A stretch of 64,000 nt of DNA from Chitinophagaceae bacterium (GTDB taxonomy: Bacteria > Bacteroidota > Bacteroidia > Chitinophagales > Chitinophagaceae). Positions 1 through 8,077 of this stretch are shown one piece after another; positions within the stretch are counted from its first letter, which is position 1; each line of letters opens with the position of its first letter. Made by a program: the position numbers and the translations under genes. The stretch covers positions 62,001 through 126,000 of the forward strand of contig CANFHA010000010.1 in the NCBI GenBank assembly GCA_947446645.1. The letters run 5' to 3'. The notes beneath the pieces are model-generated. The model saw only the letters and a program-made list of their open reading frames with translations, ran no database searches and was not told the origin of the DNA.

Positions 1-1
1 T

Positions 2-238
2 GTATTTGATCCTACCGGTGCAGGTGATACGTTTGCGGGTGGTTTCATTGGCTACCTTGCCCGTATCGATGATATTTCGTTCGAAGCTATGAAAGCAGCC
101 ATCATTATGGGCTCTTCTTTAGCATCTTACTGCGTTGAAAAATTCGGACCGATCAGGATGAAGGAAATTAACGCCGCTGATATACAGAACCGGGTGAATG
201 AGTTCATAAGCCTGGCTAATTTCGAAATTAGAAATTGA
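2..238 (+). CDS. PfkB-family sugar/nucleoside kinase, C-terminal part
   Basis: The reading frame is open from base 2 and ends at TGA 236-238; the N-terminal part lies outside the window, so the ORF track does not list it. It begins with VFDPTGAGDTFAGGF, the second PfkB signature, in which the Asp of GAGD is the catalytic base that activates the acceptor hydroxyl and the Gly-rich turn forms the anion hole. The remaining 65 or so residues match the C-terminal helices of ribokinase/adenosine kinase-like enzymes. The substrate cannot be told from this part. Family membership is seen directly; anything more specific would be a guess. Confidence 0.88.
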   Translation, partial: VFDPTGAGDTFAGGFIGYLARIDDISFEAMKAAIIMGSSLASYCVEKFGPIRMKEINAADIQNRVNEFISLANFEIRN

Positions 239-250
239 TCTTAGTGAATA

Positions 251-294
251 TTTAAATTGTAGAGACGGGATGCATCCCGTCTCTACAATTTAAA
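251..294. repeat. Perfect 44-bp palindrome (REP-like or terminator hairpin)
   Basis: Bases 251-294 form an uninterrupted palindrome centred on TGCA at 271-274, with a core arm GTAGAGACGGGATGCA. It lies 12 bases after the kinase stop codon and before the flavin reductase start. Transcribed, it would fold into a long hairpin with almost no loop. GTAGAGACGGGATGCATCCC-type palindromes occur as dispersed intergenic repeats in several bacterial genomes, so it may be a REP/MITE-like copy. It could also act as a bidirectional terminator, but there is no strong T-tract. A degenerate relative may sit at 40661. Confidence 0.75.
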
Positions 295-322
295 CCCCTA
301 CGTATTTTTAAACACAGTTATT

Positions 323-1204
323 ATGAAAATCACTCCCGGCGAAATTAAAACAGCGCAGCTGCACGCCTACTTACTTGGTTCTGTGGCCCCCAGGCCTATT
401 TGTTTTGCCAGCACTATAGACAGCGAAGGAAACGCCAATCTGTCGCCGTTCAGCTTTTTTAATGTATTCGGGAGTAAGCCGCCAATATGTATTTTTTCTC
501 CGGCACGCCGCGTGCGGGACAACACCATAAAGCATACACTGGAAAATGTGTATGATACCAAAGAGGTGGTTATAAACGTAGTGAACTTCAACATGGTGCA
601 GCAGATGAACCTATCGAGCTGTGAGTATCCTAAAGGCACTGATGAGTTTGTGAAATCCGGCTTTACCCCCATAAAATCAGACCTGGTAAAGCCTTTCCGG
701 GTAAAGGAATCGCCTGTGCAACTGGAGTGTAAGCTGCTGCAGGTGATAGAGACCGGCAAAGAGGGTGGGGCGGCCAACCTGATCATTTGTGAAGTAGTGT
801 GTATGCACATCGACGACAATGTGCTGGATGAACATTTGAGGATAGATCCAAATAAAATTGACCTTGTTGCCCGCATGGGTGGCGATTACTATTGCCGTGC
901 ATCCGGCAGTTCACTGTTTGAAGTACATAAGCCCAATGTAGAGCTGGGTGTAGGCGTAGATGCGCTCCCAGCGCACATTCGCCACAGCAGCATACTTACC
1001 GGCAACAATCTGGGTATGCTTGGCAACTGCACTACCATACCGGTAGTAAGCGAATTGTTGCAAGACGACCGATTAATGTCAATTCTAAAGGAATATGCGC
1101 ATGATGAGGACACGAAAACAGAGGCGCTGCATCAGTATGCAAAGGAGCTGCTTGATGGAAAGCAGGTAGACAAAGCGTGGCAGGTATTGATGGCTGGCGT
1201 GTAG
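323..1204 (+). CDS. Flavin reductase-like domain protein
   Basis: This 293-residue protein carries a flavin reductase-like (FMN-binding split-barrel) domain over roughly residues 10-180. It includes the conserved opening APRPICFASTIDSEG followed by NLSPFSFFNVFGSKPP, a stretch that in this family binds FMN phosphate and ring. About 100 C-terminal residues extend beyond the minimal domain, as in larger Bacteroidota members. Family members reduce flavin with NAD(P)H or use bound FMN directly; the substrate cannot be inferred. The ATG at 323 starts the conserved N-terminus. The gene stands alone between a palindromic repeat and the convergent hicBA pair. An antisense ORF (367-876) is a shadow. 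Confidence 0.87.
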   Translation: MKITPGEIKTAQLHAYLLGSVAPRPICFASTIDSEGNANLSPFSFFNVFGSKPPICIFSPARRVRDNTIKHTLENVYDTKEVVINVVNFNMVQQMNLSSCEYPKGTDEFVKSGFTPIKSDLVKPFRVKESPVQLECKLLQVIETGKEGGAANLIICEVVCMHIDDNVLDEHLRIDPNKIDLVARMGGDYYCRASGSSLFEVHKPNVELGVGVDALPAHIRHSSILTGNNLGMLGNCTTIPVVSELLQDDRLMSILKEYAHDEDTKTEALHQYAKELLDGKQVDKAWQVLMAGV

Positions 1205-1264
1205 AATAGTTCGCTTTCGACTCATCAAGGTAGGCATACAAAAAGTAAGAGCTATTTTGATTTT

Positions 1265-1459
1265 TTATTTGCCGATCGCAAGCAATACTTCTTTAACGAT
1301 CTTTGGGTGAAGCGACTTTCCAGCATGAAACGGAATAACTATCCTGTTTTTGCCCTTCATATAAATTCGGTGGCTACCGTTTGTTCTGATATGTCCATAC
1401 TCTGCTTTGAGCAACATGCTCTCGGCTTCCTTTGCAGTCAATATAGGCAGCTTAGGCAA
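1265..1459 (-). CDS. hicA: HicA family mRNA interferase toxin
   Basis: A 64-residue protein of usual HicA length with the dsRBD-like pattern LTAKEAESMLLKAEYGHIRTNGSHRIYMK. The His of GSHR is the catalytic residue known for HicA toxins, which cleave mRNA. The C-terminal VIPFHAGKSLHPKIVKEVL is also typical. It is encoded downstream of hicB and overlaps it by 8 bases (1452-1459), so translation is probably coupled. The antitoxin-first order is found in many hic loci. The gene is intact. Confidence 0.92.
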   Translation of the reverse strand: MPKLPILTAKEAESMLLKAEYGHIRTNGSHRIYMKGKNRIVIPFHAGKSLHPKIVKEVLLAIGK

Positions 1460-1676
1460 CCTTTACCTCCATTGTAGTTGTTAGCATTTCTTTATTCAGA
1501 GAATCTGCAATTTCTTCAGGGCTCATTGTTTCCAGGTATAAGTCAATTGCCTCTCTAATATTGGCTTTTGCTTCTTCAAAGCTATTACCTTGTGACTGAC
1601 AGCCGGGCAATTCAGGGCAATGAACATAATAGCCGTGCTCGTCTTCCATAAAAACAACATTCACCTTGTAAATCAT
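1452..1676 (-). CDS. hicB: HicB family antitoxin
   Basis: A 74-residue protein with the HicB partial RNase H-like fold, including HCPELPGCQSQGNSFEEA followed by a helix (NIREAIDLYLE). HicB binds and neutralises HicA and usually represses the operon. This copy is short and I see no clear C-terminal HTH or ribbon-helix-helix domain, so DNA binding may rest on the short tail or be absent. It is first in the operon, 3 kb from any other toxin-antitoxin gene. A -7 element (TAAATTTG on the minus strand, 1703-1696) lies 19 bases upstream of the ATG. Confidence 0.92.
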   Translation of the reverse strand: MIYKVNVVFMEDEHGYYVHCPELPGCQSQGNSFEEAKANIREAIDLYLETMSPEEIADSLNKEMLTTTMEVKVA

Positions 1677-1695
1677 AAGCTCTCTTTAATCAAAA

Positions 1696-1703
1696 CAAAT
1701 TTA
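1696..1703 (-). promoter_or_regulatory. Predicted -7 element for hicBA
   Basis: On the minus strand the sequence reads TAAATTTG, an exact match to the Bacteroidota -7 consensus TAnnTTTG, 19 bases before the hicB ATG. No TTTG at the expected -33 spacing is clear, so this is a prediction from one element only. Confidence 0.45.
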
Positions 1704-1834
1704 CCGGTTTTTCAACAATGTAAAACAATTCCATTTGTGTTAATAACGCGTGAATTTCACTTTCGCATAATACGGAAATAATATTTTGGTAATGTATTTG
1801 CAGGTAACTTTAGTATAACTAAAATGTTACTTGT

Positions 1835-2308
1835 ATGCTTTGGAGAAGATTTAGCGGGGAACCCCTGCGCACATCCATTAAAAATGCGGTAGAAGAAACG
1901 ATCATCAGGGAAACCGAAGCTGGTTATAAGCTCAAGGTATGTATAGGCACCGATTCGCAGGTGCGTGGAACAGATACTGAGTTTGCAACCGTCATCGTTT
2001 TCCTTCGTGAGAAGCGTGGCGGCTTTATGTTCATCAGCAACGACAGGTCACAGCAGCCCTACAGCATTAAAGAACGTATGCTGGTAGAGGTGGCAAAAAG
2101 CATAGAAATTGCTTTTGAGCTTTGCGATCTGTTCAATAAATATGATGTAGATATGGAAGTGCATGCTGACATCAACACAAATCCGCAGTTCAAAAGTAAC
2201 GAAGCGCTTCGGGAGGCCATGGGCTATATATTGGGCATGGGCTATGCTTTTAAGGCTAAACCTGACGCATTTGCCAGCAGTTGCTGCGCCGATAAGATGG
2301 TGAACTAA
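1835..2308 (+). CDS. YkuK-like ribonuclease H-fold protein (DUF458)
   Basis: A 157-residue protein matching the YkuK/DUF458 family. It has the first RNase H-like strand with an acidic residue (KVCIGTDSQVRGTDTEFATVIVF), a central helical stretch (IKERMLVEVAKSIEIAFEL), and a later acidic motif (VEVHADINTNPQFKSNEAL written MEVHADIN in this copy). The family has an RNase H-like fold, but its biological substrate is not established to my knowledge. It starts at ATG 1835 and has no evident operon partner. A hairpin with arms CAGGGG/CCCCTG follows at 2331-2350 and might end the transcript, though it lacks a T-tract. Confidence 0.78.
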   Translation: MLWRRFSGEPLRTSIKNAVEETIIRETEAGYKLKVCIGTDSQVRGTDTEFATVIVFLREKRGGFMFISNDRSQQPYSIKERMLVEVAKSIEIAFELCDLFNKYDVDMEVHADINTNPQFKSNEALREAMGYILGMGYAFKAKPDAFASSCCADKMVN

Positions 2309-2503
2309 TCATCACTATTTCCATTCTTTACAGGGGCTTTATCTCCCCTGCGGGGGACTTTCTCCTAAATTTTGAGCACACTTGCTCGGCAGTTTTCCAC
2401 ATTACAGATTTACTTTTTTCGTTTTCCTCACCTTTTTGGCTATCTTTCTGTCTATTTATAAGAAAAAAGGTTAAATTTACTATCATAATTATAAAAATCT
2501 ATA

Positions 2504-5500
2504 ATGAGAGCGCGTTTTTTACTACTATGCTGCTTATACTCTGTCATTGCATATACTGCAAACTCGCAGACCGCCGAATTTATTGAAAACCAAGGTCAGT
2601 GGGGCAATTGGATAAAATATAAAGCAACCACACTGGCTGGGGAGGTATATATGGAGAATGATGGTTTCCGATATCTACTTTGTGATCCCGCAAACCGCAA
2701 AAAGATCGATTCCATCCACACCGGCCGGCTGGATACGGCACGCATGAAGTTCCATGTCTACAAAATGACGTTTGAAGGTGCAAACCTGCAACCTCAGATT
2801 GAGGGAACCAAACCGCAGAAAAACTATTACAACTATTACTACGGCAACGATCCTAAGCGCTGGAAATCAGGCATTCATCCTTACCAGTCGCTGGAGTACA
2901 ATGAGCTTTATCCCGGTATCAATATGCATGTAGCTGCTGAGGTTGGCTCTCTGATTTATGAGCTGTTTGTGCAGCCTGGCGCTGACGTCACCAAGGTGAA
3001 ATTGAATTTTGAGGGGCCAGACAAAATGTACACAAAAGATGGCGATCTGTATATCAATACTTCGGTCGGCCTGGTGAAAGAAATGAAGCCATACGTATTC
3101 CAGTATATTAATGGTAATAAAACTGAAGTAGCGTGTAACTATCATCTGAAAAATAAGCAGGTAACGTTTGACTTTCCTAACGATTATGATCACACTGCCC
3201 AGCTTATCATAGACCCTACTATCGCTTTCTGGTGCTCGTTTACGGGCTCTACAGCTGATAACTGGGGCTTTACCGCTACTTACGACAACAGTGGCAATTT
3301 TTATCTTGCAGGCCTGGTCAATGCACTGTCGGTTGCGGCCGGTGGTCTTGGTGGAGCATTCCCTGTTAGTCCCGGCGCTTACCAGAGCACATTCGGCGGT
3401 GGCCAGGGCAATACTGCTATTGAATATGCTGCTGATATCGCTATCATGAAGCTCAGCACAGATGGTACTACCCGTTTGTATGCTACCTATCTTGGCGGTG
3501 CTAATAATGAGCGCCCGCACAGCCTTATAGTAGATGCATCTAACAATCTTATCGTTGCCGGCCGCACGCACTCAGTAGATTTTCCGGTTACGGCAGGCGC
3601 CTACCAGGGCACAAACCACGGCGGCTGGGATATAATAGTAAGCAAGATGAACGCAGCAGGCACGTCGCTCCTGGCATCCACCTATGTGGGTGGCGCAGGT
3701 GAAGATGGTGTGAACTTCGATTCTACTGAAGTAGGTTATGGTCACCTTAAATGGAACTATGGTGATGATGCACGTAGCGAAGTGCAGGTGGATAATGCAG
3801 GCAATATTTATGTTACCGGCAATTCATCCTCTACCGATTTTCCTACCACGCCCGGTGCGCTTTCTACCACTTTCGGTGGTGGCTTGCAGGATGGGGTTGC
3901 ATTTAAAATGAACAGTACACTTTCGTCCATGCTCTGGAGTTCATACCTCGGAGGCACAGGCGACGATGCTGGCTACGTGCTTGCATTCAACAGCGATCAG
4001 AGTTCGTTTTATGTTGCCGGTGGTACCAACAGTACTAACTTCCCCACTACCCCGGGTTGCTGGCAAACTACGTACATGGGCGATTCTGCTGATGGTTTCA
4101 TTCTCAAATTTCAGAACAGTGCGCCCTATTCTTTGCAAAAAGGAACCTTCGTAGGCACCTCGCATTTCGACCAGGTATACGGTATACAGGTAGACCAGTC
4201 AAACGCTGTATACGTTATGGGGCAGTCCTTGGGTGGAGCTTTCCCGGTTACCGGCGGTGTCTATTCCAATCCTAATTCCAGCCAGTTCGTTATGAAGATG
4301 GATGCAAATCTTACGTCCGATCTTATTTCCACGGTCTATGGCTCCGGCGATCCGCTGCACACCAACATCTCGCCTGTGGCATTCCTGGTAGATACTTGTA
4401 ACAACGTTTATATTTCCGGCTGGGGTGGCAATATCATGGGCGGGTTTGCACCCGGCCTTGACCATAGCGGCACTACTACCGGCATGTATGTAACACCGGA
4501 TGCACACCTGGCGACTACTGATGGTTTCGACTTCTACTTTATTGTTTTCGGCCCCGGTCTCACTGCGGTGAGGTACGCCACCTTCTATGGCCGTAACGAT
4601 CCTGAAGCAAACCATGGAGAGCACGTAGATGGCGGCACCAGCAGATTCGACAAGCACGGCATTATATACCAGGCTATCTGCGCCAACTGTGGCGGTACAT
4701 CTGGCCCTCCGTTCCCAACCACCGCCGGTGTTTGGGCCCCTACCAACATGAGTCAGAATTGCAACGAAGCTGCGCTTAAAATATCTTTCAATATCGGTCC
4801 CGTAGAAGCTATTATTACCGCCGGTCCCAGTCTCACTGGCTGCGCCCCGCTTACAGTAGACTTCACTAATTCATCAAACAACGGACTTAGTTTTGTTTGG
4901 AATTTTGGCGATGGCAGCCCTACAGATACGTCCTATGCGCCCACCCACACATTCACTGCCGGTGGCACATATACGGTGACGCTCTCTGCCGCTAACTCAA
5001 GTGCCTGCTTTGTAACAAATGACACCGCTCGCCTGATAATTGTTGTAGACACCAACCGCATCGATGCAGGCTTTGATGCCGTGGTGTTGGATAGCTGCGG
5101 ACCATATACAGTTTCATTCACAAACACCTCTACGTCTCATTCTACCGGCACCCCTACCTACCAGTGGTGGTTTGGCAATGGATCGGTATATACCGGCATT
5201 AATCCTCCGGTACAGAATTATCCCGATACAGGGCTATACACCATAGTGCTGGTAATGACGGACCCCAGCGCCTGCAACTCCCCGGATTCGGTCGTTAAGC
5301 AGGTACATATTGTCGGGCTGGAGGTGTCCGCGAGCTTTGTGATGCCTGATTCGATTTGTGCCGGCACCTCGTTCACGCCTTCGGGTGGCAGCATCAATGC
5401 CACCACCACCACCTGGTATTTTGGCACCGGAGACTCTTCCACTTCAGCCGTGCCCATTATCACTTACAATACAGTAGGTACTTATACCGTCACCATGATT

Positions 5501-6079
5501 GCCTCCAATCCAGGCTCTTGTAATGGCAGTGACACTATTGTACATGTCATTAAAGTGTTACCGCTGCCCATAGCAGATTTTTCTTTTGTGCCGCTTACGC
5601 CTACTGCCAATGTGCCCACTTCGTTCACTAACCTGTCCACAAATGCCAACCGCTACACCTGGGACTTCGGAGATAACATAGCCAGCAGCGAAATGAACCC
5701 GGTTCATCAATTCACAAAAACAGGGAATTTCAAAGTATGTCTCACCGCTTTCAACAATAGTAATTGTCCGTCTGTTATCTGTAAATTAGTACCTGCAGAT
5801 GTAGAGCCAGAGCTTGGTTTGCCAACCGGGTTTTCGCCAAACGGTGACGGGGAGAATGATGTGTTGTATGTGCGTGGCGCGGCAATCACTACGCTCGATC
5901 TTAAGATATTTAACCGGTGGGGTCAGCTGGTATTCGAAACTACCAGCAAGGAAAAAGGATGGGATGGTACTTTTAACGGTCAGCCACAGCCTATTGATGC
6001 ATATGCCTTTGTGCTCACTGCGTCGTTTATAGATGGGTCGGCCAAGGTGCTTAAAGGAAACGTAACATTACTGAGATAG
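2504..6079 (+). CDS. Large T9SS type B substrate with SBBP beta-propeller and PKD domains
   Basis: This 1191-residue exported protein starts with a signal peptide (MRARFLLLCCLYSVIAYTANSQ). Residues of about 24-235 resemble the N-terminal domain often found before SBBP repeats. Residues of about 240-690 hold several SBBP-type repeats, with patterns such as YLGGANNE and YVTGNSSSTDFPTTPG. About four PKD-like domains follow (WNFGDGSPTDTS near residue 790, WDFGDN near 1055). The last 85 residues are the gliding-motility-associated CHU_C domain (LPTGFSPNGDGENDVLYV...), the type B signal for the type IX secretion system. It is probably a surface or secreted adhesin-like protein. The PorP/SprF gene just downstream supports T9SS type B export. 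Confidence 0.9.
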   Translation: MRARFLLLCCLYSVIAYTANSQTAEFIENQGQWGNWIKYKATTLAGEVYMENDGFRYLLCDPANRKKIDSIHTGRLDTARMKFHVYKMTFEGANLQPQIEGTKPQKNYYNYYYGNDPKRWKSGIHPYQSLEYNELYPGINMHVAAEVGSLIYELFVQPGADVTKVKLNFEGPDKMYTKDGDLYINTSVGLVKEMKPYVFQYINGNKTEVACNYHLKNKQVTFDFPNDYDHTAQLIIDPTIAFWCSFTGSTADNWGFTATYDNSGNFYLAGLVNALSVAAGGLGGAFPVSPGAYQSTFGGGQGNTAIEYAADIAIMKLSTDGTTRLYATYLGGANNERPHSLIVDASNNLIVAGRTHSVDFPVTAGAYQGTNHGGWDIIVSKMNAAGTSLLASTYVGGAGEDGVNFDSTEVGYGHLKWNYGDDARSEVQVDNAGNIYVTGNSSSTDFPTTPGALSTTFGGGLQDGVAFKMNSTLSSMLWSSYLGGTGDDAGYVLAFNSDQSSFYVAGGTNSTNFPTTPGCWQTTYMGDSADGFILKFQNSAPYSLQKGTFVGTSHFDQVYGIQVDQSNAVYVMGQSLGGAFPVTGGVYSNPNSSQFVMKMDANLTSDLISTVYGSGDPLHTNISPVAFLVDTCNNVYISGWGGNIMGGFAPGLDHSGTTTGMYVTPDAHLATTDGFDFYFIVFGPGLTAVRYATFYGRNDPEANHGEHVDGGTSRFDKHGIIYQAICANCGGTSGPPFPTTAGVWAPTNMSQNCNEAALKISFNIGPVEAIITAGPSLTGCAPLTVDFTNSSNNGLSFVWNFGDGSPTDTSYAPTHTFTAGGTYTVTLSAANSSACFVTNDTARLIIVVDTNRIDAGFDAVVLDSCGPYTVSFTNTSTSHSTGTPTYQWWFGNGSVYTGINPPVQNYPDTGLYTIVLVMTDPSACNSPDSVVKQVHIVGLEVSASFVMPDSICAGTSFTPSGGSINATTTTWYFGTGDSSTSAVPIITYNTVGTYTVTMIASNPGSCNGSDTIVHVIKVLPLPIADFSFVPLTPTANVPTSFTNLSTNANRYTWDFGDNIASSEMNPVHQFTKTGNFKVCLTAFNNSNCPSVICKLVPADVEPELGLPTGFSPNGDGENDVLYVRGAAITTLDLKIFNRWGQLVFETTSKEKGWDGTFNGQPQPIDAYAFVLTASFIDGSAKVLKGNVTLLR

Positions 6080-6143
6080 GGTAGGTGGCTCGCAAGGCCG
6101 GAGAGATACACGTTGTTTGAGAAAAAAGATAAGAACATTACAC

Positions 6144-7175
6144 ATGAAAAAAGCGAGCTGGTCACTTATAGTTGCTTTCCTGGTATGCGGCAATATTGCT
6201 ACCGGGCAGGGCCTTCATTTCAGCCAGTATTATAATGCGCCGTTATTACTAAATGCCGCTAATACAGCCCTTCTTCCGGGCGATGATTATAGGATAGGTA
6301 TCAATTATCGCAATCAATGGTCTACTGTGCCTGTGCCATACAATACTTTCGCTGCTTTTGCCGATTGCAAGATTGGTGGCAACCGTGAAAATACTAACCA
6401 TAACAACTGGCTGGGTATAGGTCTTGCATTCTTTAATGATAAGGCAGGCAATGGCAGTTTGTCACTGCTGCAGGTGCAGGGCAATATAGCCTACCACTTA
6501 CAGCTTAGCGAGTTTACCATGATTTCCCTTGGTCTATCCGGGGCCTCCGTGCAGCGCAGTGTCAATTACGACAACCTCACCTTCGATCAGCAGTGGGATG
6601 GTGTTACCTTCAACTCGCACATTGCGAACGGTGAAAAAGTGGGAATAATAAAAACCAGCTATTACACCATCGGCGCCGGCGGTAATTTCGCCTGGTTTCC
6701 CAACGAAAACTTATACGTAAAATTAGGTGGAGGCGTTACCAATATCAACCGCCCTAACGAGAGCTTCTACAAAAGCACAAACACGCTGGAAATGCGACCT
6801 ACAGGCAACCTGGACGTGATGTTTAAGACTGGTCCGGTGCTTATTATTAATCCCTCTGTTTACTACACTACTCAGAGCGCAGCGTCTGAACTGGTGGCTG
6901 GTGCGCAATTCAGGATATTGCTCAATAGCGCCACCACTACCCATACAGAGCTGATACTTGGAGCTTATGACAGGTTGGCCGACGCAATAATAGGGGTGGC
7001 CGGCGTAAAAATTGGCGGCATACAGATCACTGCTAACTATGACTTCACCATGTCGGCTTTATCTCCCTATAATAACTCCTACGGCGCGCTGGAATTCTCT
7101 GTTATTTACCAGAATCCCTACGGCCGTAACAAGGATAAAATGTCAAAGCAGTTTACTTGTCCCCGGTTCTTTTAA
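6144..7175 (+). CDS. PorP/SprF family type IX secretion membrane protein
   Basis: A 343-residue outer-membrane protein with a signal peptide (MKKASWSLIVAFLVCGNIATGQ) followed by the family hallmark GLHFSQYYNAPLLLNAANTALLPGDDYRIGINYRNQW. The rest alternates as expected for a beta-barrel. I place the start at ATG 6144 rather than the upstream TTG at 6117, because the signal peptide begins there. PorP/SprF proteins anchor or help export type B CTD substrates of the T9SS, and their genes commonly follow the substrate gene. Here the substrate ends 64 bases upstream, so the two likely form an operon and a working pair. Confidence 0.9.
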   Translation: MKKASWSLIVAFLVCGNIATGQGLHFSQYYNAPLLLNAANTALLPGDDYRIGINYRNQWSTVPVPYNTFAAFADCKIGGNRENTNHNNWLGIGLAFFNDKAGNGSLSLLQVQGNIAYHLQLSEFTMISLGLSGASVQRSVNYDNLTFDQQWDGVTFNSHIANGEKVGIIKTSYYTIGAGGNFAWFPNENLYVKLGGGVTNINRPNESFYKSTNTLEMRPTGNLDVMFKTGPVLIINPSVYYTTQSAASELVAGAQFRILLNSATTTHTELILGAYDRLADAIIGVAGVKIGGIQITANYDFTMSALSPYNNSYGALEFSVIYQNPYGRNKDKMSKQFTCPRFF

Positions 7176-7203
7176 CAAAAGATTTCATGGATTGGGAATT
7201 TAG

Positions 7204-7224
7204 TGGTACTATATTTGAGTACCA
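7204..7224 (+). promoter_or_regulatory. Inverted repeat over a -7 promoter element of the response regulator gene
   Basis: TGGTACT and AGTACCA form perfect 7-base arms around ATATTTG. The exact -7 consensus match TATATTTG (7210-7217) lies inside the repeat, 31 bases before the ATG at 7249. A dimeric regulator bound here would cover the promoter. The protein that binds is unknown; the neighbouring response regulator is an obvious candidate. Confidence 0.5.
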
Positions 7225-7248
7225 ATATTAAACACACATACTTCTAAT

Positions 7249-7950
7249 ATGGAAAAGGAAAAAAATAAAATACTCTTAGTTGAAGATGACACCAATTTCG
7301 GGATGGTACTGAAAAGCTACCTGGAATTGCATGATTTTGTTGTAGAACTGGCCCGTGATGGTATTCTCGGTCTTGCTGCCTTCCGCCGTGAGCGTTTTGA
7401 CATTTGCCTGCTTGATGTGATGATGCCCAATATGGACGGCTTCACCCTGGCAGAGGAAATTCGTAATGTTGATCCCGATGTGCCTTTGTTCTTCCTTTCT
7501 GCCAAAAGCATGAAGGACGACATACTGACAGGTTACAAACTGGGTGCCGACGATTATATCACAAAGCCATTTGATAGTGATGTATTGCTGTCTAAGATAA
7601 AGGCAGTACTGAAGCGTAACCAGGAACTGCACGACAAGCAGCATTCACAGATCGAATTTACTATCGGTATATATCATTTCAACAGCAAGCTTCGTACGCT
7701 GAAACATGGCAACGAATCACATACTTTATCTCCAAAAGAGAATGAGCTGCTGCTGATGCTGTGCGAATACAAAAATGACCTGCTTCCGCGCGAAACTGCA
7801 CTTAAGCGGATCTGGGGTAGTGATACCTACTTTAACGGCCGGAGCATGGACGTATATATCGCCAAGCTGCGCAAGTACCTAAAAGATGACAGCAGTGTGG
7901 AAATCGTAAATATCCACGGCAACGGCTTCAGGCTGGTATTACCTGAGTAA
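7249..7950 (+). CDS. OmpR-family response regulator
   Basis: A 233-residue two-component response regulator. The receiver domain occupies about residues 6-122, with the acidic pair ED/D13-14, phosphoacceptor D56 (DICLLDVMMPNMDG) and the conserved Lys at about 106 (YITKPFDSD). The winged-helix DNA-binding domain spans about 135-231 (LSPKENELLLMLCEYKNDLLPRETALKRIW). No sensor kinase is adjacent, so it is an orphan regulator by position. A hairpin and T8 run follow the stop codon, so it looks monocistronic. Its promoter carries an inverted repeat that may be an autoregulatory site. Confidence 0.95.
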   Translation: MEKEKNKILLVEDDTNFGMVLKSYLELHDFVVELARDGILGLAAFRRERFDICLLDVMMPNMDGFTLAEEIRNVDPDVPLFFLSAKSMKDDILTGYKLGADDYITKPFDSDVLLSKIKAVLKRNQELHDKQHSQIEFTIGIYHFNSKLRTLKHGNESHTLSPKENELLLMLCEYKNDLLPRETALKRIWGSDTYFNGRSMDVYIAKLRKYLKDDSSVEIVNIHGNGFRLVLPE

Positions 7951-7972
7951 ATTAAACAATGTAACTATACGG

Positions 7973-8002
7973 GTGTTCCGGTTTTCCGGAACACTTTTTT
8001 TT
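7973..8002 (+). terminator. Rho-independent terminator after the response regulator gene
   Basis: A perfect 9-base stem GTGTTCCGG/CCGGAACAC with a TTTT loop is followed by eight T residues. It begins 22 bases after the response regulator stop codon. Confidence 0.9.
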
Positions 8003-8020
8003 GTGCCTGTATCTCAGGCA

Positions 8021-8051
8021 TTTGAATTTGCAGTGCATTATTATATCTTTG
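8021..8051 (+). promoter_or_regulatory. Predicted Bacteroidota promoter of the TonB-dependent receptor gene
   Basis: TTTG at 8021-8024, 19 bases, then TATCTTTG at 8044-8051: both elements of the Bacteroidota sigma-ABfr consensus (TTTG, N19, TAnnTTTG) match exactly. The ATG follows 26 bases later. Confidence 0.7.
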
Positions 8052-8077
8052 AGCGTACTTAAATCTCGTTCTGTTTT

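Noticed and set aside
2867-3571. 234-residue ORF antisense to the large T9SS substrate
   Set aside because: It is a shadow of a well-supported coding region with signal peptide, repeats and sorting domain on the other strand.
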